Of a stretch of DNA of 64,000 nucleotides, positions 1 to 10,359 are shown one piece after another (the stretch's first letter is position 1; the number at the start of each line of letters is the position of its first letter). The position numbers were made by a program, and so were the translations under genes. The notes beneath the pieces are model-generated. The model saw only the letters and a program-made list of their open reading frames with translations. It had not been told where the DNA came from and ran no database searches. Source of the DNA: Aquatica leii (lineage: Eukaryota; Arthropoda; Insecta; Coleoptera; Lampyridae); NCBI GenBank assembly GCA_035610365.1, contig CM069435.1, positions 150,001 through 214,000 on the forward strand, in the 5' to 3' direction.

Positions 1-420
1 ATCAAGTGCAGCGAAGCCACAAACTGCAGCGAAGCTGTCGTTCGCGACGCTGCAGCGAAGCTGTTTACGTTTTATCTGCAGCGAAGCTACCGTTAGCGTC
101 GCTGCAGCGCAGGTATCGTGTGCAACGAAGCTACGGTCTCGCGGAACGTTCTACTACAGCGAAGCTGTGTGCGTTTTATCTGCAGCGAAGCTAAATTTGA
201 CTTTTCTGCAGCGAAGTTATCTTGTGCAGCGAAGCTATCTAAGACCTATCTGCAGCGAAGCCACGATCTGCAGCGAAGCTAAATTTGACTTTTCTGCAGC
301 GAAGTTATCTTGTGCAGCGAAGCTATCTAAGACCTATCTGCAGCGAAGCCACGATCTGCAGCGAAGCTGTCGTCGTTTTGCCTGCAGCGAAGCTATCGTG
401 TGCAGCGAAGATGTCGACTT
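1..420. repeat. GC-rich minisatellite with core CTGCAGCGAAGCT
   Basis: The core CTGCAGCGAAGCT recurs about 15 times at irregular 15-40 bp spacing from the window edge to about 410. Within it is a higher-order unit: positions 180-267 and 268-355 are identical 88-bp blocks, each holding four core copies with different spacers. The array is open in more than one frame, giving repetitive Leu-Gln-Arg-Ser strings, but this follows from the repeat. It is much more GC-rich than the rest of the window. The left boundary lies outside the window. Confidence 0.9.
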
Positions 421-586
421 AAAACGCTTTTATTTTAGCCGACGACGTCGTCGTTCTTTTCGGTGTTGTTTCTTTTTTTTATTTTTAAACGCACCGAAGC
501 TAACGGTCGGCCGATCAGACGGTGCGTGTCTAGAACTGTGGCGTATTCGACAAATCTCACGTCGTCGTTCGATCCGATGAATGAAA

Positions 587-1397
587 ACACACACGAAGCT
601 TGTAAATTGAAATTAACGTTTAAGGTAGACAATTTACAATACCGTTTAAAAAGAATGTTTTAGCACGCAGATTCTTCGGTTTATTAAGTAAAATACATTA
701 GCAGGACATTATTTATTTGTAATTATTAAACATAATTGTAAATACACTAAATAAACTCAAATAATTGTTATAAAACAAATTTAAAAATTTGTTTTTTGTG
801 TGCTGCCATCTAATAAGACTGAGGATGAATTAAGAAGTTCTAATAACATGAAGCAGATGGCGCCATATTTAATAAAAAACTTTTTGATAAAACATTTTAA
901 TTGTAATCATTTAAATATACTTGATGTTCGATTACGAACGTATTTTGCAACAAAAAAACAATTAAAAAACACACACGAAGCTTGTAAATTGAAATTAACC
1001 TTTAAGGTAGACAATTTACAATACCGTTTAAAAAGAATGTTTTAGCACGCAGATTTTTCGGTTTATTAAGTAAAATACATTAGCAGGACATTATTTATTT
1101 GTAATTATTAAACATAATTGTAAATACACTAAATAAACTCAAATAATTGTTATAAAACAAATTTAAAAATTTGTTTAGTGTGTGCTGCCATCTAATAGGA
1201 CTGAGGATGAATTAAGAAGTTCTAATAACATGAAGCAGATGGCGCCATATTTAATAAAAAACTTTTTGATAAAACATTTTAATTGTAATCATTTAAATAT
1301 ACTTGATGTTCGATTACGAACGTATTTTACAACAAAAAAACAATTAAAAAACACACACGAAGCTTGTAAATTGAAATTAACGTTTAAGGTAGACAAA
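587..1397. repeat. 382-bp tandem duplication, two copies plus a partial third
   Basis: The motif ACACACGAAGCTTG recurs with its GAAGCT at 595, 977 and 1359, an exact period of 382 bp. The two full copies differ by only a few bases (for example GCAACA against ACAACA near the end), so the duplication is recent. The third copy is cut off near 1397, where sequence related to the Penelope-like endonuclease begins. Each unit contains 'GTGCTGCCATCTAATA' and an open stretch of about 80 codons that I do not recognise. The unit may come from a Penelope-like element, since it abuts one, but that is inference. Confidence 0.9.
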
Positions 1398-1479
1398 ATC
1401 ATTTAACATTGGAAAAAATTTATTTAATAACTTAAAAGATAAAACAGATAAATTTTCAGTAGCTAATGTTGTATACCAG

Positions 1480-1730
1480 TTAAAGATAAAAAATTGAACC
1501 TCCTAAGAATATTGATCAATGGCGATTAAATCCTTCAAAGTAGGAGAGGGCGATCGATCACACTACTTTATGTAATTTTTCAAGGCGACGTTTCGTGGAA
1601 CAAGTGTCCACTTCCTCAGGCCACTGTATTTGATAAAACAACAACTTAATACAACATATACAACAAAGGTAAATATAAACAATACTTAAAGCTAATACTG
1701 TATAATTGTTATTATCTTTTAGGATGAATG
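1480..1730 (-). mobile_element. Solo Penelope-type terminal repeat inserted in the endonuclease
   Basis: A 251-bp segment is flanked by the identical 12-mer GTTGTATACCAG at 1468-1479 and 1731-1742, as expected for a target-site duplication. It interrupts the GIY-YIG reading frame. Its minus strand is clearly similar to the plus strand near 41.36-41.48 kb ('ATACAGTGGCCTGA', then 'AAACGTCG'), so both belong to one repeat family. It includes a hammerhead-like core. I interpret it as a solo pseudo-LTR of a Penelope-like element; MITE-like behaviour is the alternative. Confidence 0.65.
1587..1619 (-). ncRNA. Hammerhead-ribozyme-like motif (HHR-1)
   Basis: On the minus strand the order is CTGAGGA (fits CUGANGA), one unpaired A, a stem-II candidate GTGGA/TCCAC with a 7-8-nt loop, GAAAC, then GTC. 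This matches the order of the hammerhead catalytic core with a minimal stem III, an arrangement described for Penelope-like elements. The extra nucleotide between core and stem II departs from the canonical fold. Self-cleavage is not shown. Confidence 0.5.
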
Positions 1731-2057
1731 GTTGTATACCAGCTGTATTGTATGAATTGTAATGAAACGTATATAGGACAAACAAAACAAAATTTAAATA
1801 AAAGAATTAATCAGCATAAAAACTCTATAAAAACCAAAAAAGCTTCACCACATCTTCCGAATACTGCATTGTCGGACCATTCTGTTGAGAAAAAACATAA
1901 TTTCAATTTTAGATCACCAATAATTTTACGTATTGAAAATAAATTAAAAAAAAGAATTTTTTATGAAATGATTAAAATTAAAACGAATAGTACAACAGTT
2001 AATTATAAAACAGATATTGAAAATCTAAATTCAATTTATAATTTCGTAATAAATTAA

Positions 2058-2770
2058 TCAAAATAAAACTAATTTATAACCTAATTAAAATATTGATAAT
2101 AAACTATGTTAAGTAAATACATAAACATAATGTTAAAATTATTTTGAATACTAAATTCTCACATGTACATAATAATCGGGTTGATATCAATTTTACCATT
2201 TGTGTGTTAAACTCCGATCCAATTACATTTATAATAATTGAAAGCATTGTACTAATATGTTAGTTTTGAATTAAAATTTTCATAAATTGAAGTTTATTAA
2301 TTATGAAAAAATATTTAATTGAGAAATTATCTCTAATATTGGGTAAGTTTAAAAAAAATTTATCCTTTCATATATCTGTGTTAATTTATTAATTTTAATT
2401 TTAGAAATAATGTAAATATAATATTGAATTTAAGAAGGAAGTTATATAATAATAATAATTAAAATCTGAAGAAGCGTTTATAATAATTGGCAAAACGTAA
2501 TATAACCACTGCGATATGTAAAATAAATATATGTTTTTTATGACTGTCTCTCTAATTCCTAAAATATTGGTGCATACAAGAATCCAACAGCTACAATTTT
2601 TATTAAATTAATTTTTCTTATATACTATTTTGACTCAATATATGATTTATTGTGATTTATTATTTTAAGTTATTAAATACACTGTACAATTAATAAATTA
2701 CTCTATATAGTAATTGTGTTTGAAGGTTCGAATAAATAAAAACTTTTAATCAATCTACTCTTTGGTTACT
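2058..2770. other. AT-rich interval, no gene seen
   Basis: Very AT-rich sequence with stops in all frames. Apart from short A/T runs I see nothing that can be assigned. Confidence 0.6.
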
Positions 2771-3065
2771 TGTATGTAGATAACGGAGAAGTGACGTTAC
2801 TTTAAGTCATCTGAAGCTTTGTATATAGGTCACGGAAGAAGTATTACTAAACAAAGTCCTCCTCTTCCTTCTCCTCCTTCTGTGTAATGTGTGGGGTCTT
2901 CTTCTGTGTAGGTCAGAGAGGAGAAGTAAGGTTACTCTAGGTCATTTAGAGCTTTAAATGTAGGTCAGTGAGGAGGAGTAAGGTTACTCTAGGTCATTTA
3001 AAGCTTTGAATGCAAATCAGTGAGGAAGAGTAAGGTTACTTTAGTTCATTTAAAGCTCCTCTTGT
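2771..3065. repeat. 52-bp tandem repeat, about five degenerate units
   Basis: Units begin at 2909, 2961 and 3013 (exactly 52 bp apart), with two more diverged units from about 2771 and 2826. The consensus is 'TAGGTCAGTGAGGA', then 'GTAAGGTTACTCTAGGTCAT' and 'TTAAAGCTTTGAATG'. A CTCCTTCTCC-type pyrimidine insert separates the second and third units. Confidence 0.85.
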
Positions 3066-3089
3066 CACAGAACTCTCCAACTTATCCTA

Positions 3090-3608
3090 TTGATATTTTA
3101 GGGTATTTTGGGAGATAATTTAGGATTAAATTCTATTTTGAGATATACTAAAAGCTTTAGTGCAAACTTTTTTTGTCGTATTTGTAAAACTGAACTAGCT
3201 GAAATTCATTCTCAATGCGAAGAATCGGTTTCGAACCTTAAAACAGAATCAAATTACGCTAAGGATGTTTTAATAGAATCTGAATCAAGTAAACGAATTA
3301 AACTTAGTGGTATACAAGAATCGTCTATTTTCAATACTATAATTTTTTTTTCATGTTGCTAATAATTATACAGCAGACATTATACACGACTTGTTTGAAG
3401 GAGTATGTCACTACAATGTTACTCAAATTTTAAAACAGTTGATAGAAGTAGACAAATTATTTTCTTTAGAAATATTAAATAGTAGGAAACAATTATTTAA
3501 TTACGGTAATACGGAAATTGGTAACATTTCTCCGCCTATAAAATGTAATCAGTTACAGAGATCCAAATTGCATATGTCTGCTAGAGAAAAATTAGTAATT
3601 TTTTAAAA
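3090..3608 (+). pseudogene. Relic of a CACTA/EnSpm-like (TNP2-type) transposase
   Basis: Two adjacent open stretches (3108-3362 and 3391-3606) carry the strings DNLGLNSIL, FFCRICK, then DIIHDLFEGVCHYN-type and SPPI residues. This resembles a family of insect and vertebrate transposase-derived proteins related to CACTA TNP2, in which 'GDNLG', a Cys pair and 'HDL.EGVC' recur. A frame change sits at about 3360 and the ORF ends where Penelope-like RT sequence takes over, so only an internal fragment survives. The assignment rests on recognising these motifs from memory; an alignment would settle it. Confidence 0.5.
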
Positions 3609-4350
3609 TTTCACAAAATCGGACAAAGGAAATTCAACAGTTCTGATCACTACACTAGAATATAACAACAAATTAGATAGTTTATTAAATGATATAAAAA
3701 CTTACAAAATAGTGAATTTTGGTACGACCAGTAGTGTTCAAAAGAAAAACAATATTATTGTTAAACCTTTTTTGAGAAGGGTCACATAGACCAACACACG
3801 TATAAAAAGCTGATTTGCTACACAGGTTTACCCCCTAAATACTACGAATTGGTCCAAATTGATAAATTAAGCTATCCGCTTAGACCAATTGTCTCATGTA
3901 TAGGGTCACCTACGTATTTTTTATCTAAATTGATGTCAAATATTGTCGCTAACATTTCACATATTTTTAATTTTAACGTAAAAAACTCATTTGAACTAAA
4001 AGAAAAACTAACTACCTGACAATTTTATATATATATTGTTTGACGTGGTGTCGTTATTTACTAACATTTCAAAAGATCTAACGATAGAACTAATCAATAA
4101 TTATTGGTCAAAGATAACAGAATTTACTACACTTAGTCAAAAAGAATTTATAGATATTACTACTTTTTTGTTTGAATCGAGTTATTTTATTTGTAAAGGA
4201 TAATTTTCTAAACAGATTTTTGGTACTGCAATGAGCAATCCTTTTTCTCCAATTCTTGCAAATCTAACTATGCATGATTTATTAACGTGGGTTACCGACA
4301 ACTTAAACTTCACTAAGCTTTTTCCTAAAACTCCTACAACAAATCCTACA
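3609..4350 (+). pseudogene. Penelope-like reverse transcriptase relic
   Basis: Broken frames carry the order of conserved RT pieces seen in Penelope-like elements: TDKGNSTVLI (3619 on), YTGLPPKYYELVQ, LRPIVSCIGSPTY, LFDVVSLFTNIS and GTAMSNPFSPILANL (about 4228). The catalytic-Asp segment 'D-V-S-LFTN' survives, while the later DD box is not found before similarity ends near 4350. Several stops and frame changes show it is dead. It is joined directly to CACTA-like sequence at about 3608, so one of the two inserted into or truncated the other. Confidence 0.75.
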
Positions 4351-6868
4351 TAATAACAATCATCCTTTTTATGTAATTAAACGTTATGTGTTTTTTAATA
4401 AGTACTTGATACTTTTTTTAGATATGTTTTAATCACAAAGAAGTATTAGAAAATAAAATCTTTTTTTAATATATAGCTACCTATACCTAGTTTGTTAGTT
4501 AACGATAATGGCGATAACTAATGGCTATTTGACGCAAAAATGTGTGAAACGTTCTTGGAATTGTTGATTTACAATAAAATATTTTTATAATAACTGTTAC
4601 GTAACCATATTTATAGTTAATGTACTACAAAATTAATGCTCACCTATTTATTACTGTAATTCTACAATTTTACTGATCGAATGTTGTTTGCAAGTTAACA
4701 AATATTTTAACAATTTTATCAACAATGATATCGTGAAGCAAGCTTGGCGCATTTTCAAGTCCTGTTTTTGTTTAATTTTACCAATATTTTTATTTGAGTG
4801 CATAAGATACCTTTATGAAAGTTAAAAAACAGTTTTTTTATCATTGATTTGACAAAATTAATTTAATATAGAGATTGTAAACCGTTAGAAATTTGGTATT
4901 TAAAAATTGTGCTGCTTTTTGGCGATGGTTTTAATTAACTTAATACTTACGAGGGTGTGTCGATTTTTCCATTGCCATATTGGTAGGAATTAAATTTTGG
5001 AATAAGTTAATTATGGGTCTGGTGCAGATAAATTTAATTAGCTACATCTTTTAGCGGCCATAATTTAGTAAAATAACTAAGGCCCACCTACACGTATTGG
5101 AATAATAATTTTGTGTTTATAAAGTTTCAAGTATCGCAACATGCGTATATTTAATAATTAATTAATATGTTGTTCGACGTAGTATGTGTAAAAAGTTATT
5201 TATCAAATATATTAGATTTTTAATTATGTACAACGACGGAAAATGATTAAAGTAAGGCAAGGAGTGGTAAAACCCAATTTTGTGCTTGTCTCATCTTAAT
5301 TAATTAAGTAGTAAAACAAATTTTAATTTTACAATGCTCGATAAGTAAACTTGTAATGATAAGCAAATAAATTGCATAAGACGTTATTTCTATTAACGGA
5401 GTTGTTCATATGGAACCATAAAATATCAGGGCGTGAAAACGATTCTCTGCGTGTTCTTATTAGATGGACATCGATGTTAATAGAAAATATGAAACTCGTT
5501 AATTGGGTAATTCATAACTCTATATTTGCCCGAAGCTTGTTTTATTTTCTGTGTGGCCCAACAGACATAGGATAAGTATACTTGCGCATACTATATGCAT
5601 CTTAAGTACCTTTATATTAATATAAGTGTTTGTGGGAATAAATCTACGAAGCTGATTAAAGTGGTTCTACATCCTTTTAACAAAATGACGTGCAATTAGA
5701 AATGCGATACACAAATATTTGATACCTTTATGAGTCAGCTAAGTGAAAAATTGTTCTTACTATTATCACGCAAAGCATTTAATAAAGCAACGTCTAATAT
5801 AAAACTTAGACCTTATAAGTACCTGTACTATAAGTCACAGTTGTACATAAACCAAAAACTGTAACCTTTGACACTTTTTGTAACGCAAAGGCATCATTCT
5901 TGTTAATTACCATAAACCATAAATTAAATTATAGCAAATTGATTACACATTAAATTTGGAAGACCGTTCTTTATATATTTCCTTGATAATTTGTGAGCAT
6001 AGCCACGAGAAGGTATTAGTCGTTTCTATAATTTATGCTGTCTGTTGATAGTTTATTATATGGTTGTATTTTAAACATAAATGGAGCACGCCGCCGCTTA
6101 TAGTTGTAATCATAATAGATCACAAATAACAGACAACGTTGAATAATCTAATGAGAAAAATTATCCTTAAATACTCTTACAAAAAAGAAGATTTGTAGTT
6201 TTTTACAGTACCTATATTAGAACGAGTTTGATGTTGAGTAATTATAATTTAAATGTTCTGTTTTTAATAAAAAGTAATATTGTATCTGCGATGTAATAAA
6301 TTGATTAGTAACAATTGCATTTAATACATTATTTCTATATTTGATAGGTAATTGAAATAAAGCCTAGATATTCAAGCAAAATGCCAACAAGTGTCTATAT
6401 TGATATTTTTCTAACTAACGTTATTTTCTTTATAAGCGCCTATTTTGTCTAAAATTTAAAACTCTTTTTTCATATTGATTTGATACTAACCAAAATTTGT
6501 AGAACAGTTACTATTATTTACTAACTATACACAATTTGATTTAATCTACGTCGATTTTAAGTTATTTAATAAATTAATTTTTAATGTTTCAATTATTATT
6601 GATTATTATTGTTGGATGCCATTTAATACTCATACATAGATACAGATAATGCACTGAATAGGATTTTATTTCTTTGTTTAGTATAGTTTAAATCGATCCA
6701 CTTTAAATTTTATTTCTTTATTCTAGAAGATAAAAAAACCAATGCTGAATACTAAAATATACTAGATGCTTAGTAGCTGTTATATAAGAAATCAAGTTAT
6801 AATACGGTGTACTATTTTTCCATATATTTCTGTACGATTGAATTTAATTTAAATGCGTTTATCACTCT
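4351..6868. other. Gene-poor AT-rich interval
   Basis: About 2.5 kb without a supported gene. The longest open stretch (5372-5575, 67 codons) has no recognisable motif and ordinary background composition. No tandem or long inverted repeat was noticed. Confidence 0.55.
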
Positions 6869-6869
6869 A

Positions 6870-7020
6870 AAAGCGGGTTGCACAAAGCAAATCAAAAATG
6901 TAATAACTGATTATTTCTCAAAACAATTGCTACATAGCCAATGAAACCACGTTTATTGGTGATGTAACAATTGATTTCAGAAATAATCACATTTTTGATT
7001 TGCTTTGTGCAACCCGCTTT
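6870..7020. mobile_element. 151-bp MITE with long terminal inverted repeats
   Basis: The ends AAAGCGGGTTGCACAAAGCA and the reverse complement TGCTTTGTGCAACCCGCTTT face each other. Pairing continues inward through ATCAAAAATGT and AATAATC, giving arms of roughly 35-45 bp around a short centre. There is no coding capacity. I could not identify a clear target-site duplication. Confidence 0.8.
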
Positions 7021-8495
7021 AGGAGTTGGTTTTGTAAATATAGTTGTATGATTCTATATTTTTACTTTCTTATAAAGAAAGTATAGCGATCGCAATTTTT
7101 TTTGAAAAAATTTTGTTTGCATAATTTTACGTTTCAAGGTCTCCTGTATCATAAAATAATTTTGTTGACAAAAAAATGTTTGGTGTCTGTGTGTATGTCT
7201 GTGTGTAACGATGTACCCACGATAACACTTAAACCAAAAGTCATAGTAACTTCAAATTTGGTATAAGCTGACTTTTTATATTTTCTCGGTTCTATCAAAA
7301 GATGGGTCTGATAAAGAAACCGGAAGTGGGTGTATTCGCTATTTTTAACAGTTTTTTTTATATAATTTTGTACGAATGTAAATTATTCAAATTATTTTTA
7401 CAGTTTCTTACAGACAATTCTTCCTAAAAATTTATTCAAATAAAAAATTTAACATTAACAGCTTATTGAATATTTGATTTATAATTTAAAGTGAATTCTT
7501 GCCTGTGACGATTTCTTTTAATTTCATATCTTGAAGGAAAGACAAGATACGTTAAAAATAAACATTTTTACTGGTTTACTAAAAGAGAAAGCAATATCAA
7601 GGCGCACAAATAGGAGTTAGTCAATATGACAACTTAATTTGCCATATTTTGGTTATACATATATTTAATGAAATCGAGAAAAAAAAATTCAAAAAAATTA
7701 CAGCATGCTAGGAAGTCAATACAAACGTGTACATATCACTTAAAAGTGGTTTTATAACAACATAACCTTAAAAAAATATGTAGACATTCCTTCATTATTT
7801 TTTATCGAAAAGTCGTGTGGCGACCACACCAGTTTTTTTAATACAAATTTACCAGCTGTTCAACACACACTTGGTTCACCTGCATCGACTATCTGTTTTT
7901 TAGGTCAGACCAAAAATCAAAACTTTTTGAGACTACTATATTTTAAAATCGGCGTAATGCTCAATCTAAAAAATATAAACAAAGCTTTTTCTGGTATTCG
8001 GACGAGCTAAAGCTTAGATCGCAGGTTATCGGCAGGTGAAAACGTAATTTTATCATTCAACATTTTACAGATTCAAAAGCCGGGTTTTGATTTTGGGCAC
8101 ATCGTTGGGCCGGCTCATAAAAAAATAGTTTAGGCCGGGTTTCTTACCGGTTGTACAATTTTAAGATTTGAATTGGATCGGCCTTGTATCAAAGCCCGAC
8201 TCAGCTCGATCCGATTCCATCCCTAGTTTTAAAAGTACCATCTAAGATATACTTAAGTTTTTAGAGAAATAGCACCTGATTTAGCTTTACCAATCCAACT
8301 ACTACCGATTCCTTAAAGCACATAGATTTCAGCGGCATTTTACTACGCGAATAATTCAAATACAAAAATTAAAAAAGTTGTTGCAACTTTAGTTAAAGAT
8401 TCGACGCCTGCATATAAAGTGGTAAAAACACTAGTCTAGTCTAGAAAATAGAGATTTAACTTTGAATTCATGCTGTTAATACTGTAAATAATATC
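7021..8495. other. No gene seen; possible old repeat debris
   Basis: No supported ORF. Around 7150-7340 there is a phrase ('AACTTCAAATTTGGTATAAG', 'GAAACCGGAAGTGG') of a sort that looks repeat-derived, and 8080-8225 is a locally GC-richer patch with GGCCGGG/CCCGAC-type words. Neither could be assigned. Confidence 0.4.
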
Positions 8496-8499
8496 ATTA

Positions 8500-8620
8500 A
8501 AGCTTGCACCAGGTACATCAGTAGATATGGAAAGGCTATTTTCATAATTCAAATATATATTATCTGATAGAAGACAAACTTTAAAATCTAATAAATGCAT
8601 CTTTAATTGTATTGTTATAA
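8500..8620 (+). pseudogene. hAT-type transposase C-terminal (dimerisation) fragment
   Basis: In one plus-strand frame the window encodes LAPGTSVDMERLFS, one stop codon, then FKYILSDRRQTLKSNK. This matches the end of hAT transposases, whose C-terminal dimerisation region has 'P.TS..VER.FS' followed by 'SDRR..L'. Only about 40 codons are preserved, with one in-frame stop. It lies on the opposite strand to the hAT fragments at 8.7-9.6 kb, so it is from a different element. Confidence 0.55.
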
Positions 8621-8699
8621 TTGGCTGTTTTTTTTTATTAGAAATGAAAAAAACTAGTGTATTATTAGTTATCGCTGGAATTTATGCATTGTTCCAAAG

Positions 8700-9217
8700 A
8701 TTCAGTTTTTTTAATACAGAAATTAACTTTTCGGCCTCGACTATTGTTTTGTTTGAGTGACCAAATATGTCACTTCAGTACCTCAAGCGTGTTAACCAAA
8801 TGTTATCCCTAAATTTTATTGTCATAACGTGTTTCTTTTTTTGCAAAAGTGATTTGACTTCGCCTTTCAATTTTACAATGCGTTTTAAAATTTTTCCTTA
8901 AGATACAGCTAGAGAACATCATAGTGAAACATGTTTTCATGCACCGATCCTATTTAATCGCACAGTTTGCGAATTTAACAATCTTATAATAAATAAAATT
9001 TACTATTTGTACAGCATCGTTGAATTTATGGATTTTTTCTTTAAATTATTTTAAGCAGTACGACTGTACAACTTCCTTGCATTGCTGGAGCGCTATCTGT
9101 GCTTGCAGCAAAGCATTTCTTCTAATCAAGATCACGCTTTTTTATTAACTTGTCTAGTTTGCTAAAAAAATTGTATCTTTGTTATTTTTTCTAACGGTAA
9201 ACAAAATAGAAATCATT

Positions 9218-9249
<32 letters not shown>

Positions 9250-9560
9250 CGACAAATACCACAAGTTGCAATAAAAGTTTTTATGCAAATTTGATTATCG
9301 AAATGAACTGATCTAAAATCTCTTCTGAGATGAGATCGATTCGCCGTTTAAGAGTTTTGACGGAAGGTGGAATTCGACAAGTTTTTTGAACAATGCATTC
9401 TTGCACATCGTCGTTACCATTAAAACAGCTGCTGGTTTAACTAAATCTTCGTCGATCGTATGGAGTTTTCTATTCCTGGCAATTAAACATAATAGTTCAA
9501 AAAATGCAAACGTTAATTTTCCTAAGCTAACAGTTGGTCCAGACGGCCTATAAGCATTTT
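8700..9560 (-). pseudogene. hAT-like (ZBED5/FAM200-type) transposase relic
   Basis: Minus-strand pieces in different frames line up in the order expected for this transposase group. About 9540-9440 encodes FAFFELLCLIARNRKLHTID and VKPA; about 9385-9300 encodes CRIPPSVKTLKRRIDLISEE; about 9030-8930 encodes a fragment corresponding to 'VKIVNFI...'. Frameshifts and stops separate them. A (TA)n run at 9218-9242 lies inside. No intact domain remains. Confidence 0.5.
9218..9242. repeat. (TA)n microsatellite
   Basis: Uninterrupted TA dinucleotides over about 25 bp. Confidence 0.95.
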
Positions 9561-10163
9561 TTTCCTTCTAGAGGTTATTTACTAACAAATTTAGAATGAA
9601 CATTATCTTGACGTTTCAGTTTATTTTGATTTATTGATTCTAAAGCTTACACTACAAGTATTACGAGTAGACATCCCATTTTAATCTTTGTTAAAAATTT
9701 TCGTAAAATTACAATTTTTTTAATAAACCAAATATGAGTAAAGTTACAAATCAGTGTGTGCCAATAAAATATAATACAAATCGAGTAATCTTCCAAGACA
9801 TGTAAAGAAACCTACTAAGATGAGTTGTAATTCTACAAGTTTCATGTAGTAAGCCTACACGTATTGTATTTTACTGAACCGATAGTCAATTTCCAATAAA
9901 AATTCTTTAAATTGTACTACAGAGCGCCGAAGCAAACAAAGTCCGCGGAAAATATGTCAACTAACTTTAAAAATTGAAAGCGGTAAATGTTTCAACTAAT
10001 CACAATTAGAAAGTACCGTCCGCTTGAAAAATTAAATTACAATCAAAATTCCTTGATTGCCTCGTGTTTGTTTACATCTTTACCTGCTGTTTTACTTAAA
10101 AATTCGTCGTTATTCAACTAGTCTTTATAAAGACTCTTTTAAACGCCATTATTTGTGAACAAG

Positions 10164-10344
10164 GTACGTGTATTTATAATTTTTGTTTTAAGTATAACCC
10201 AAATTTTTGTAGCATAACCTCAACATCAGTTATTACTTTGTATTCATTATTTAAAGATCTGTATTTAATTTCAGTATTTATTCTACAAACAATAACTAAT
10301 TTCTATGGAGATTTTTACATTACTTACTTTCTGTATTGTTTCAG
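10164..10344 (+). other. Putative 5'-UTR intron of the transposase gene
   Basis: A donor AAG|GTACGT at 10164 and an acceptor TTGTTTCAG ending at 10344 lie 15 bp before the ATG. The related copy at 47.7 kb also has a donor (GTAAGT at 47662) and an acceptor (TTACAG to 47774) just before its ATG. Retention of both sites in a diverged relative supports a real 5'-leader intron. Confidence 0.5.
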
Positions 10345-10359
10345 CTGTTATTTACCAAC

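Larger units (their letters stand above)
1430..2057 (+). pseudogene. Penelope-like element, GIY-YIG endonuclease end, split by an insertion
   Basis: Positions 1728-2057 encode a GIY-YIG nuclease-like segment: VVYQLYCMNC, then ETYIGQTKQNLNKRINQH, in which 'Y-IG-T...L..R...H' is the class signature. Penelope-like retroelements carry this domain C-terminal to their reverse transcriptase, where it nicks the target DNA. The upstream linker (about 1440-1479) reaches a first 'VVYQL' that is broken off and repeated at 1731, so a 251-bp insertion interrupts the domain. The frame is open to a stop at 2055-2057. No reverse transcriptase lies upstream in frame, so this is a truncated copy. The RT relic at 3.6 kb follows it rather than precedes it, and is a separate copy. 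Confidence 0.75.

Noticed and set aside
6-580. Two plus-strand ORFs with repeated Leu-Gln-Arg-Ser strings
   Set aside because: They are produced by the CTGCAGCGAAGCT minisatellite, which is open in more than one frame; no non-repetitive domain or start context supports a gene.
1728-4350. A single Penelope-like element with endonuclease and RT
   Set aside because: The endonuclease precedes the RT, opposite to the order in these elements, and a CACTA-like relic and 52-bp repeats lie between, so they are separate copies.
5372-5575. 67-codon ORF
   Set aside because: No motif, no splice or promoter context, and composition like surrounding non-coding DNA.
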